DNA of 64,000 nucleotides from Cotesia glomerata. Lineage: Eukaryota > Arthropoda > Insecta > Hymenoptera > Braconidae. Under the pieces are notes generated by a model. It did not search any database and was not told where the DNA came from. It saw only the letters and a program-made list of their open reading frames with translations. This document shows positions 23,131 to 34,116 of the stretch, one piece after another. The DNA lies in NCBI RefSeq assembly GCF_020080835.1, contig NC_058163.1, positions 682,001-746,000 on the forward strand, given 5' to 3'. Numbering within the stretch: the first letter of the stretch is position 1; each line of letters begins with the position of its first letter. A program made the translations under genes and the position numbers.

Positions 23131-24747
23131 TCAGACACTCCTAGAATTGTCATTAACATTAATTTTGAAATCTAAGTCAATAGTAATTGGATAAAAACAC
23201 AATAGAATTTGAACCAGATTTTACAATTCGTGAATTATTGAACCCATTTGCTCTAGATATTTTTTGATGTGGAGTGTTTAATGTTTCTACTTTAGTATTA
23301 TTATTCCCATTAATATTAATCCAAAAAGTTTGTTTGAGGTTCAATTCTGGCAGTGCCATCAATATTTCTCTATCAAAACTTGAATTACCCAATTTATCCA
23401 GAACAGATTCAGGCATTTCTGGTTTTGGAGTTGGTTTTATAACTTTAACAATATCCGGCCGATTGATATGTCTTTTTGGAATTCGATCCGACCCCTGCCA
23501 AACATAAATCGTCCGATTTTCATGCAGAATTCTAATCCTATCCTCTGAGTAATTCTTGCAGGATATAACAGTAATTTATTAACATCCGAAGAAACTACCG
23601 TCGTATTTTTGTGCTTGTACCTTATATTGTTCCTCGTTTCTTCAGGAGCACCCAATTGGGTTACATTAAGCTGGTTATCACAAAAAGATATCCAAACTAA
23701 CTTCTTCAAATTGAATTCTTGAGGAAATATTTCTGCAATTTCCCCGGAGTCAAAAAAAGCATCAAATTCAAGATCTGGGGCAAGTACTTGATTAATTTCA
23801 GGCTTAGGGCTGGATACCATCACTAAGTTTTAAAATCGGGTGAATTAATTTCCACTTTCATGAACATTAATTTGTCTTTTCCTTACGATTAACCAACACT
23901 TTTCCATCAGAATTCATTTAAGCGGCTTTTTAATTAATTTTTTCAGTACTAACTCCACAATTTCTCAGCGTTCAACACTATATCCTCCGTGGTATTTGAT
24001 CCGATTTTCCCGTCCAAAACAATTATTATTTTCCATTTTTATGGAGTATATTAATCTTCTTCTTCCGGAGAAAGTCTTGCAGGATGCAATAATAATTTGT
24101 TTTATCAGAAGTTACAGTTTGTAATTTTTCTCTTACTGAAGATAAATTAGATTAATTTCTTCTGGTGTCTCTTTTGAGTTAAAACAAAGTTTATTATTTT
24201 CAAAAAATATTAATACTAATTTTGTGTCTGGTTGGAATTCAGTGGGCAGTATCGAAATAGTCTCCTTCTTCAGAATTCAGGGCTGGTTTGAGTTGAATTC
24301 AGTAACTACTTTCCTTGTAGAATTAATTTCTTCTCCTGATAAACGTGAATTTTGCCGTCGCTATGATAAACAATAACTTTTCTTCGGGGATTAATTTCTG
24401 CTGGAATAAGTATTAATGTCTTTCAGTATCGCGCCGTACAATTTTGCAAATATTTTTTTCACCAACATAAGATTCAAACTTGCAGTGAATGTGTTTTGTT
24501 GAGTTATGATTAATTTGTCGTGGTAATAAATTTTAATCTGGCGATCTGGGGTCATTTCTTCTACGAAGAACTCTAATTTTTTATTCCATCGTCACGATTA
24601 TGTCTCTGTAGTAGTAGTCTTCCACGAGCTTTAAATGAAAATTAATTTATAAAAAATGTAATTAATTTTATTTATCAATTTACTTACCGATTCCGCAAAC
24701 GCTATAAAAAATAACACCCATATTACACTTATATTAAATTTACTCAT
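22807..24747 (-). CDS. Secreted modular protein gene, left-arm copy (partial, frameshifted)
   Basis: Not a family I recognise. Exon 1 (24,747-24,688) codes for 20 residues, a hydrophobic signal peptide ending FIAFAES. A 59-nt intron (24,687-24,629, GTAAGT..AAAG) follows. Exon 2 opens L-V-E-D-Y-Y-Y-R-D and is broken by many indels. Its longest open stretches are 23,823-23,437 and 23,416-23,177. They repeat two hairpin-like motifs: LKKLVWISFCDNQLNVTQ, and in another frame RIRILHENRTIYVWQG. The pentapeptide repeat follows and enters the N gap. The start at 24,747 is chosen because the ATG at 24,764 meets a stop. The frameshifts are probably sequence errors, but a pseudogene is possible. Product function unknown. 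Confidence 0.5.
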
Positions 24748-24804
24748 TTTTTTCGAGCATTCATTGTTAGTTGATAAATACAATTGACACCATTAATAGT
24801 TCAT

Positions 24805-24830
24805 CATACAATATATATATATATATAATG
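24805..24830 (-). promoter_or_regulatory. TATA-rich core promoter of the left-arm gene
   Basis: A (TA)n run some 65-80 bases upstream of the left-arm start codon. It aligns with CTATATATTG in the right arm and AATATATAATG at 32.06 kb, so the TATA element is shared by all three copies. Confidence 0.4.
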
Positions 24831-25444
24831 CAGTAATGGATTCCGTGAAGTGGAACAGTAGATAATAATTAGTTGACCCATAGGGACAAAGGGAAACTTT
24901 TAATGGAATAATGATAAGTCATTAATCGAATCTATAAAAGTAAAATATAATAGAAGGAGGGTCACTTGTACCACTCAACTTAAAAATCGAAAAATTAAAA
25001 ATAATACATGCTCTTAGAATTAGATTCTATGTTAAACTCGGATATGATCAAAATTTGAAATCATTGCGATTAATAAATTTTGAAAAATTGAGATTTTCTT
25101 ATTTTTAGGCATGTAAACTTTTTTTTCGGCTGGTGACAAATTGTTTAATAATATTTCAATTTTTGAATTAATTGATAAAGTTTGAATTGTAGTAGTTGTA
25201 TATACTTATACTTTATAATCCTCAACTTTGTTTATAGTGATATAATAGTTTATTTATTTATTATTTACTATTAATTGTTATAAAATTATATGGGGTCAAT
25301 TGAACCAGCAGTCCCGGGGACGATTGAACCATACGGAGAAGCATGGGACATGCGCGCGCATCTTGAATCTACGTGAAAAATACTCAGGGAAATAACCTAA
25401 CAATTTGATAAACTATAATGTTAAAATATTATCATGATAATAAA

Positions 25445-25662
25445 ACGAAAAAACAGGATACGCCCTTATGGTTTTAGAAAAATGTTTTTCTTAAAACCAT
25501 AAGGGCGTATCATAAAAAAAAATGTTTTCGATTTTTCCATAGATGTTAATGCTTTCAATATTATCACATTGATTGGAGCAGAAATTTTTAATACGCCCTT
25601 ATGGTTCTGCAGAACCATAAGGGCGTATATTTGAGATACACCCTTATAGTTTTAGTAACGCG
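25445..25662. mobile_element. Shortened CGCG foldback element at the inverted-repeat spacer
   Basis: About 218 bp of the CGCGTTACTA element. It starts with sequence matching the element's right end (AACAGGATACGCCC) and ends with its left end (AGTAACGCG at 25,662), then runs into the inverse of the left flank of 1261-2360. It is where the two arms are joined. Confidence 0.6.
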
Positions 25663-26830
25663 ATTTAATATATTATCTGTGACATGTCAAAAGGCTATTT
25701 CGTAAAAACCTTGGTTTCATTACCAGTACTTTAATTAATTTTCTTAATGATACTTTAAGTCCATTAAAAATACTTTTAGGCTTGAGCGATAAAATGTATT
25801 ATTTGTAAATTGATATTTAATTAGATACCTGAAAAAATACCGCGAGAAATTTTTCCGTCAAACCCGAAACAAAATTAATCAATTTTTTATTAAAAATTGC
25901 TTATTTTTTCTAAAATAATTTTTTTCTCCGTGAATTACTCAAGTATTTACAGTTATTAAAAATTTATTTTGTACATTAATTATTTAATATAAAAAATAAT
26001 GTAACTTTACTGAATATTATTGTCAACTGAGAGGAGAGGATCAATTGAACTAAAAAAGTTTAGCAATTTTTATTCGAATTAAAACTAAATGATAATTTTT
26101 TTTTGGAATGGTTAAGTCTACTATCATTATCAATAAATTAGTCAATAAACAATGTGAATTTTTAAAATTATTAATATCCAAATGCGCCTACTGGTTCAAT
26201 TGACCCCCGCTCGAGGGGGCAATTCAACCAATAATATTTAAAACTCAAACCCTAACTTTTAATAAATGATATATTAATTGTTACTTGCTAATATTACTAT
26301 TGGACATTTTTAATGCACAGATATTATATTAAATAAATTAAAAATCAATTTAAAAATAATTTTCATTATAAATTTAGTTCATCAAATTGTTAGGTTATTT
26401 CCCTGAGTATTTTTCACGTAGAGTCAAGATGCGCGCGCATGTCCCATGCTTCTCCGTATGGTTCAATCGTCCCCGGGACTGCTGGTTCAATTGACCCTTA
26501 TATAATTTTATAACAATTAATAGTAAATAATAAATAAATAAACTATTATATCACTTTAAACAAAGTTGAGGATTATAAAGTATAAGTATATACAACTACT
26601 ACAATTCAAACTTTATCAATTAATTCAAAAATTGAAATATTATTAAACAATTTGTCACCAGCCGAAAAAAAAGTTTACATGCCTAAAAATAAGAAAATCT
26701 CAATTTTTCAAAATTTATTAATCGCAATGATTTCAAATTTTGATCATATCCGAGTTTAACATAGAATCTAATTCTAAGAGCATGTATTATTTTTAATTTT
26801 TTCGATTTTTAAGTTGAGTGGTACAAGTGA
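25663..26830. repeat. GGTCAATTGAACCA repeat segment, inverted copy
   Basis: Inverse of 61-1260, including the ~41 bp palindrome around 26,196-26,236 with a central CTCGAG. It lies upstream of the right-arm gene. Confidence 0.7.
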
Positions 26831-26966
26831 CCTCCTTCTCTTATATTTTACTTTTATAGATTCGATTAATGATTTATCATTATTCCATTAAAAGTTTTCC
26901 TTTGTCCTATGGGTCAACTAATATTATCTACTGTTCACTTCTTTTTAGGTCATTACTGCATTATTA

Positions 26967-26976
26967 TCTATATATT
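26967..26976 (+). promoter_or_regulatory. TATA-box-like element of the right-arm gene
   Basis: CTATATATTG about 50 bases before the ATG at 27,022, allowing a short 5' UTR. The surrounding TAGGTCAT..CAATTGTAT(T)TATCAAC is conserved at 32,044-32,106. Confidence 0.45.
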
Positions 26977-27021
26977 GTATGATGCACTATTAATTGTCAA
27001 TTGTATTTATCAACTAAGCCA

Positions 27022-29331
27022 ATGAATGCTCGAAAAATTAGTAAATTTAATATAAGTGTAATATGGGTGTTACTTTTTATAGCGTTTGGCGGAATCTTGG
27101 TAAGTAAATTAATAAATAAAATTAATTACATTTTTTATAAATTAATTTTTTATTTAAAGCTCATGGAAGACTACTACTACAGAGATCATAATTCTAATTG
27201 ATGGAATAAAAATTAGAGTTCTTCGTAGAAGAAATGACCCCAGATCGCCAGATTAAAAATTTATTACCACGACAAATTAATTCATAACTCAACAAAACAA
27301 CATTCACTGCAAAGTGAATCTTATGTTGGTGAAAAAAATATTTTGCAAAAAAATTGTACCCGATACTGAGACATTAATACTTATTCCAGTTAAGAAATAA
27401 TCCCGAAGAAAAAGTTATTAAGTTTCTATCATAAAGCGACGGCAAAAAATTCACGTTTATCAAGGAGAAGAAGTATTAATTCTTGCCACAAAAATTAGTT
27501 ACTGAATTCAACAATAGCTTAGATTCTGAAGAGACTATTTCGATACTGCTCCACTGAATTCAACCAGAAAAAAATTAGTATTAATATTTTTTGAAAAATA
27601 ATAAACTTGTTTTAACTCAAAAAGAGACACCAGAAAGAAATTAATCCTAATTCTATCTTCAGTAGAAAAAATTACAAACTGTGGGACTTCTGATAAAAAA
27701 CAAATTATTATTGCATCCTGCAAGACTTTCTCCGGAAAAGAAGATTTAATATACTCCATAAAAATGGAAAAAATAATTGTTTTGGACGGGAAAATCTGAT
27801 CAAATACCGGTGAGGATAGTGTTGAGACGCTGGAAATTGGTGGAAATGATCACTGAAAATTAATTAAAAAGCCGCTAGAAATGAATTCTTGATGGAAAAG
27901 TGTTGGTTAATCGTAAGGAAAGACAAAATTAATGTTCATGGAAATAGAAGAAATTAATTCACCCGATTTAAAACTTAGTGATAGTATCAATAAGCCTGAA
28001 ATTAATCAAGAAATTGCACCAGACTCTTGAATTTGGATGCTTTTTTTTGACTCCGGGGAAATTGCAGAAATATTTCCTCAAGAATTCAATTTGAAGAAGT
28101 TAGTTTTGGATATTTTTGTGATAACCAGCTTAATGTAACCCAATTGGGTGCTCCAATAGAAACGAGTGGAACAATATAAGGTACAAAGCACAATAAGCCG
28201 ACGTGTAGTTTCTTCGGATGTTAATAAATTACTGTTATATCCTGCAAGAATTACCCAGAGGATAGGATTAGAATTCTGCATGAAAATCGGACGATTTATG
28301 TTTGGCAGGGGTCGGATCGAATTCCAAAAGACATATCAATCGGCCGGATATTTTTAAAGTTATAAAACCAACTCCAAAACCAGAAAAGCCTGAATCTGTT
28401 CTGGATAAATTGGGTAATTCAAAGTTTTGATAGAGAAATATTGATGGCACTGCCAGAATTGAACCTCAAACAAACTTTTGGATTAATATTAATGGGAATA
28501 ATAATACTAAAGTAGAAACATTAAACACTCCACATCAAAAATATCTAGAGCAAATGGGTTCAATAATTCACGAATTGTAAAATCTGGTTCAAATTCTATT
28601 GTGTTTTTATCCAATTACTATTGACTTAGATTTCAAAATTAATGTTAATGACAATTCTAGGAGTGTCTGAAGAGCCGAAAATTAATAAGTCAAAAATTAA
28701 TGAGCCAAAAATTAATGAGTTAAATATTAATAAGCCGAAAATTGATGAGTCAAAATTAATGAGCTGAAAATTAATGAGTTAAATATTAATGAACCAAAAA
28801 TTAATGAGTCAAATATTAATAAGCCAAAAATTAATGAGTCGAAATATTAAGAGCCGAAAATTAATGAGCCAAAAATTAATGAGTCAAATATTAATAAGCC
28901 GAAAATTAATGAGACAAATATTAATGAGCTGAAAATTAATGAGTCAATTATTAATGAAACAAGTGCGCAACCCTAAATTGAGTATTCTTCATCAAATAAT
29001 TGCGAAGTAATTATACAATGAAGGTGGATCCAAAAGAATTAATTTTGAAGAAACTGGTTAAAGTGTCTTATAAAAATGAATTGTTGGAGGTAACGCAAAA
29101 CGGAACATCTGGAAGAATCATTCAACGCTAGTTCATCTTTTAATCAGATAAACTTACAAGTTATTAAACCAGACACAGTGCACGCTTATACTTCACTTGA
29201 TGTTCATCAACCCGGACTCGGTGATTAACTTCCGACATGAAAATGGAAGTATATATATTTGTGCAAGAGCCTGATCGGATTCCTAAGTCGGATGTTGATA
29301 TGCCGAGTGTTGTTCAGTTATTGAACCCAGG
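27022..29331 (+). CDS. Secreted modular protein gene, right-arm copy (partial, frameshifted)
   Basis: Mirror copy of the left-arm gene. Exon 1 (27,022-27,099) begins M-N-A-R-K and holds the hydrophobic segment ISVIWVLLFIAFGG. The intron is 60 nt (27,100-27,159). Exon 2 has many frameshifts. Recurring segments are RQIKIYYHDKLIITQ (left arm), a degenerate LVLIFFENNKL, LKKLV.. near 28,090, LNLKQTFWININGNNN, and after the pentapeptide repeat LKKLVKVSYKNELLEVTQ (29,048-29,101). A second motif type recurs as RKVIVYHSDGKIHVYQ, RIRILHENRTIYVWQ and FRHENGSIYI. This suggests five or so ~110-residue modules of paired beta-hairpins. The gene runs into the 29,332 gap. No known family is recognised and the function is unknown. 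It could be a pseudogene. Confidence 0.5.
28668..28960 (+). repeat. KINE-coding 15-bp tandem repeat (right arm)
   Basis: About 19 units coding (P/S/L/T)-K/N-I-N-E/K, following N-D-N-S-R-S-V and ending I-N-E-T-S-A-Q-P. The reading frame is kept across most units despite two indels, which supports coding use. Confidence 0.75.
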
Positions 29332-29431
29332 NNNNNNNNNNNNNNNNNNNNNNNNNNNNNNNNNNNNNNNNNNNNNNNNNNNNNNNNNNNNNNNNNNNNN
29401 NNNNNNNNNNNNNNNNNNNNNNNNNNNNNNN
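29332..29431. other. Assembly gap (100 N)
   Basis: Exactly 100 N. It falls within the modular gene, between N-P-(G) and another pentapeptide run. Confidence 0.99.
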
Positions 29432-29880
29432 GACAAAATTAATGAGCTGAAAATTAATGAGTCAAAAGATTAATGAGTCAAATATTACTGAGCCAACATT
29501 AAAGAGCTGAAAATTAATGAGACAAAAATTAATGAGCAAATAATTACCGAGCCAAATATTGTTAAACTAATGAATTATTGAGTCAATATTAATTCAAATA
29601 TTGAGTCAAATATTAAAAGCCATAAATTAATGTAGAGACACAAAAATTAACGAGTTAAATATTAATGAGCCAAAAATTAATGAGTCAAATATTGAAGAGC
29701 CGAAAACACTTGAGCCAAAATTAACAGAGTTGAATACACGAGTCAAAACACGAAACAAAATGAAATGAAGTGCGCAACCTAATTGAGTATATCTTCATCA
29801 AATAATTGCAAGCAATCATACAATGAAGGTGGATCCAAAGAGTTAATTTTGAAGAAACTTATTGACTCGGAAAATTGATC
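29432..29880 (+). pseudogene. Further piece of the modular gene after the gap
   Basis: Opens in another KINE repeat (29,432-29,760, more degenerate). It then repeats the stretch seen at 28,962-29,060: GTGCGCAACC.., ATCAAATAATTGC.., AATGAAGGTGGATCCAAA.., coding V-D-P-K-E-L-I-L-K-K-L. It ends soon after. It is either a second tandem repeat-plus-module unit of one long gene or the same sequence assembled twice across the gap. Confidence 0.5.
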
Positions 29881-29981
29881 ATAATAAAATTATTAGGATT
29901 TTTACGTAGCCGAAATGATGCATATTGTTATTGTTTGATATTAAGATTGGATAAGCAGAAGCAATATTAATTTTGATTGTA

Positions 29982-30222
29982 ACACTGGAAAAAAGTAGTC
30001 TCTAATCAAGAGAAAAGCATTCTTTGGAAACTGGAGATAAAATAATTCGGTAATAGTTCATTGCCTTTAAACAAGACGATAAATTCCTTTAATCAAGTGA
30101 GATTTCATTTTAAGCCAAGATAAATTTTTTTAGTTTAACAATTTGTCTATTTAAATCAAGAAAATCAAGTTCTTCAAAAAATTATTTACTTGATTCAAAA
30201 GTTTATTTTTTCCTGTGTAATC
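29982..30222. mobile_element. Short element with ACACTGGAAAAAA ends
   Basis: ACACTGGAAAAAAGTA at the left faces TATTTTTTCCTGTGT at the right. The interior repeats ATCAAG in both orientations. It is a ~240 bp candidate MITE with ends like the TACACGGAAA group. No target duplication is clear. Confidence 0.45.
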
Positions 30223-30544
30223 AAAAAATTATAATAAATGGCTTTTTGTACTTTTTGTTTGCAGTAATTGTTACCATTTCCTTCAATTTTCCTTTTCTGT
30301 AACATCCATTAACATTTTCCGTCCTGTCTCTAAGTTGCTAATTCTTTTTAATCGTAAAAAATTAGGAAATTTTTTATTTTTAGAATTTTAAGGATTGTAT
30401 TTATTCTTAATTGAAGTTGTGAAGAAATGAAATTATTAAAAATTTTAATATAGTCCAAATCCGGGGTATCAAAACTTGTACATTTAGTTTTATCTACTTT
30501 AATAATACTCCTCCTCTTTGATTATTGTTGTGCGGCGTATACGA
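30223..30544. other. AT-rich sequence, weakly repeated at 31.39 kb
   Basis: 'GTAATTGTTACC..TTTTCTGTAACATC' here resembles 31,408-31,560, on the other side of the retrotransposon fragment. No gene is seen. Confidence 0.3.
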
Positions 30545-31235
30545 ATATGTCAAACAAATTATTATTAAAGATGCAGCGTAAATTGAATTCATGTGTTAGA
30601 TTTTATCTATAAAGTAGCAAAATATGAACATGTTACTCCATATTTCAAAAGTTAGGGTTGGCTAAAGTTTGCAGCGAGAAGAAACTATTTCATTGCTTGT
30701 TCTGATTTATATGAAATTCGACTAAATTATCGGCAGCTATCTTCGCCACAAAACTAGACTTTTTGCCTGTAGCACTGCGTAGAGGTGATGTCCGGACAAG
30801 ACTATCTTCCGCATACCTGCAGGGCCAATTGTGTCATGTATGATAATTCATTCTTAATTCATGGCATACGTATCTGGAATGTCTGCCAGCTGAGGACTGT
30901 GGGCTTGTAGATACTTTGGTTGAATTTAAAAATGCTTGCTTCAAATCAATTTTTGAACATGACACTATCAATTGGTAATCTTTATTTTTCATCTTATTTA
31001 AATATTTTTCTTGTAGAATTTATTACACTTTTAAATTAAGTTATTTGTTTGTATTAAATAATCTATTTGGATTTTGTTACATTTGAAATTAAATCTCCAA
31101 TTTGTAAACCTTTAATTAGTTAAGCAATCTTTGTAACCCATGTAAACCAATGTAATTTAAACATTGATGGTGGTTTTGGTGAGCTTAGGTTCCAGAGCCA
31201 AATAAATTTTTATCTACCTCATTCATCTACATCAC
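30545..31235 (+). mobile_element. Non-LTR retrotransposon 3' fragment
   Basis: Conceptual translation with frameshifts gives the usual tail of a Jockey/CR1-type reverse transcriptase: K-M-Q-R-K-L-N-S-C-V-R-F, then KYEHVTPYFK, G-W-L-K-F-A-A-R-R-N-Y-F, and further on YDNSFLIHGIRIWN before a stop near 30,976. An AT-rich 3' UTR ends around GAGCCAAATAAATTTTT. In-frame stops and indels show it is dead or badly sequenced. Only the C-terminal ~140 residues are present, a typical 5' truncation. Confidence 0.7.
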
Positions 31236-31560
31236 AAATCCAGTGCGACGTTTAATCCAAGAAAAGTTGATCCTAGTAAACATTATTATTAATTATATTA
31301 AGAAGAAAACGCATATAACAACTGTCTCAAATTATGATTGAAAAAATGAAGAAAATTTATTTGAATTGTGGGTCAAAATGATAATAACCACTTTTTGTAA
31401 TTCTTATATCTACCTGTAATTGTTACTTTTTTTTACTTTACCTTTTGTAACATCTCATAAATAGTTTTCCTTGCTTTCTATTTTTTTAGAGTAAAAATTG
31501 AAAAATTCTTAATTTTAGATTGTTTTGAAGAAATCTTAAAATCTTAATAGCGCTCTAAAT
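31236..31560. other. AT-rich sequence after the retrotransposon
   Basis: No gene recognised. Its second half is weakly similar to 30,236-30,460. Confidence 0.3.
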
Positions 31561-32250
31561 TAATTTCTAATTACGTTATCTCTCAAAAATGTCAGAAGGC
31601 TATTTTGTTAAGAGCCAGTTTGATTGATAAGTATTAATCACTTTCGTTAATGACAAGGCTATTAAACCATCACTTTTAAACCTTGTTGATACAAAAATTC
31701 AATTTGTTTATATTAATTTATATTTAATTATTGAGATGATATAAAATGTCTAATTTAATCAAACAATTTACAATAAATTCAATAAAAAATTTTTGAATAT
31801 TAATAAATTAGAAAAAAAATTAAAATGGATATCTAATTAAAAAATTCTTTGGAGAAATATAAATTATTCCTTTGATAAACTTTATCATTGACCTATCATT
31901 AATTTAATGACAAGAAAATACCAATTTTTTTTTATCTTCAAATTCTTTTTTATAATATTCGTTAATTAGTATCTATTATTATTATTATTATTATCGGTCT
32001 TATTGAAATTTATGATTATTATTGAACCTGACAATGATTTTTCTAGGTCATACTTTCAATATATAATGAGTATATGAGTAGAAGTAATTAATTGTATTCA
32101 TCAACAAATTAATCACAATGAAGACCGTAAAATAAGTAAGTTATTAATTTATTTTTGAAAAGAAATTGATAATTAATTTAAATTTTTCTTTGCAGACAAT
32201 TTCAGCATGAAGCTGTAGGTGGTACCTCGAGAGCCATCTTGGCGGTTAGT
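31561..32250 (+). pseudogene. Decayed third copy of the modular gene's upstream region, exon 1 and intron
   Basis: 31,570-31,680 (TCAGAAGGCTATTTTGTTAAG..) is a diverged copy of 25,683-25,770. At 32,044-32,106, TAGGTCATACTTTCAATATATAATG..AATTGTATTCATCAAC matches the right-arm promoter. ATG at 32,118 codes only M-K-T-V-K before TAA, then GTAAGT (32,136) to TTTGCAG (32,195), a 60-nt intron as in the other copies. The signal peptide is lost. It is real divergence rather than assembly noise, so the gene is multicopy in the genome. Confidence 0.5.
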
Positions 32251-32798
32251 TCAATCGGTAGAGTTAATTCTACATTAAAAATATAAAAAAATGCTTCTAA
32301 AATTTCCACTGATAGATTTTTTTAATTTTCACATGTGGAATTTACTTAATTTGAATTTTTTCATAATTTTATTGTTATAAAATTCTAAAAAATTTCTAAT
32401 AAGTGTCATTAAAAAAGTATTTTTTCTTCCTAGAGACACAAAGTTAGAGCGAAGTTATATTTTACAGTAAAATACGTATTCTTCCCTGTAAGAAAACTTC
32501 TGTATAGTCTTGACAGAAATACCAACTTTAATACCCAAGATTACTCCATGCGCTTTAATACCCCACCAAAAGTAATAGTCAAGCTTCATAATATTCTTCA
32601 ATTTTACTTTCTGTTGGTAAATTGTTATCTAAGAGAGCAGCTGTTTGTTTAAAAATTGTTACAACGTTAAACAAAATGTGTTCTTTACACAGTTATCTTA
32701 AGGAAATGTTCGTTAATATTTATAAATTACTATCCGGAATTATTTTAAGTTGATTGATAAAAAATAAAATAGCGGGTGATTGTTCGGAAGATATGTGT
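32251..32798. other. AT-rich sequence before duplication copy B
   Basis: No gene recognised. A tRNA-like patch at 32,243-32,275 is dealt with among rejected items. Confidence 0.4.
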
Positions 32799-32859
32799 CA
32801 CTTGGTCAAAGAGGTTAAGCTTTCTTGCTTTATTTTAAATTAGGTATTTTGGTGAGAGT

Positions 32860-34116
32860 AAAAGCAAGTTTTGCTAGAGAAGAAATAGGTAGAGAAGGGG
32901 ATCGATTGAACCACTCGACTTAAAAAATCGAAAAAATGCATCATCAGCTCTTAGAGATTGAGACTTCTTATGTTAAACTTCGGATATGATCAAAATTTGA
33001 AATCATTGCAGATTAATAAATTTTGAAAAATTGAGATTTGTTCTTTTATTTTTAGGCATGTAAACCTTTTTTCGGTTGGTGACCAGAATTGTTTAATAAT
33101 ATTTCAATTTTTGGAATTAATTGATACAAAGTTTTGAATTGTAGTAGTTGTATATACTTATACTTTATGGCAATCCCTCAACTTTGTTTAAAGTGATATA
33201 ATAGTTTATTTATTTATTATTTACTATTAATTGTTGGGCATAAAATTATATGGGGTCGAATTGAACCAGCAGTCCGGGGACGATTGAACCATACGTGGAG
33301 AAGCATGTGGACATGCACGCTTGCATCTTGACCTCTACGTGAAAAATACTGAGAAAAATAACCTAACAATTTGGATGAACTAAATTTATAATGAAAACTT
33401 ACTTTTTAAATTGATTTTTTAATGGGTATTTAATATAATATTCTGTGCATTAAAAATGTGCAATAGTAATATATTAGCAAGTAACGAATTAATATATTAT
33501 TTATTAAAAGTTAGGGGTTTGAGTTTTAAAATATTATTGGTTGAATTGCCCCTCGAGCGGGGGTCAATTGAACCAGTAGGCGCGTTTGGATATTAATAAT
33601 TTTTAAAAATTCACATTGTTTATTTGACTAATTTATTGATAATGATAGTAGACTTAACCATTCCAAAAAAAAAAAAAATTATCATTTAGTTTTAATTGAA
33701 TAAAAAATTGCTAAACTTTTTTTTAGTTCAATTGGACCCTCTTCCTCTTCAGTTGACAATAATATTCAGTAAAGTTACATTATTTTTATATTAAATAATT
33801 AATGTACAAAATAAATTTTTAATAACTGTAAATACTTGAGTAATTCATGGAGAAAAAAAATTATTTTAGAAAAAATAAGCAATTTTTAAATAAGAAATTG
33901 ATTAATTTTGTTTCGGGTTTGACGGATAAATTTCTCGCGGTATTTTTCAGATATCTAATTAAATATCAATTTACAAATAATACATTTTATCGCTCAAGCC
34001 TAAAAGTATTTTAATGGACTTAAAGTATCATTAATAAAATTAATTAAAGTACTGGTAATGAAAACCAAGGTTTTACAGAAATAGCCTTTTGACATGTCAC
34101 AGATAATATATTAAAT
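32860..34116. repeat. GGTCAATTGAACCA repeat segment (copy B)
   Basis: Counterpart of 61-1260, with many extra bases up to ~33,560. The ~40 bp palindrome is at 33,538-33,578. Confidence 0.6.

Larger units (their letters stand above)
22807..25424. repeat. Left arm of the large inverted repeat
   Basis: Read on the minus strand, this arm matches 26,370-28,960: pentapeptide repeat, modular exon, 59-nt intron, signal-peptide exon, promoter, then the GGTCAATTGAACCA segment. Arms differ by many single-base indels. The spacer 25,425-26,369 continues as the inverse of 560-1260 through a shortened CGCG foldback element. Confidence 0.85.
26370..28960. repeat. Right arm of the large inverted repeat
   Basis: Counterpart of 22,807-25,424. 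Differences are scattered one- and two-base indels, many in homopolymers, as expected of two noisy reads of one locus or of a decayed palindrome. Confidence 0.85.

Noticed and set aside
22807..28960. Integrated polydnavirus or other viral segment
   Set aside because: A wasp host and secreted-type genes raised the idea. I see no excision motif, no known viral gene family and no viral replication gene. Nothing supports it.
32243..32290. tRNA-like patch resembling an A box (TTAGTTCAATCGGTAGAG)
   Set aside because: There is no B box, no acceptor-stem pairing and no anticodon arm within the next 80 bases. At most it is a relic.
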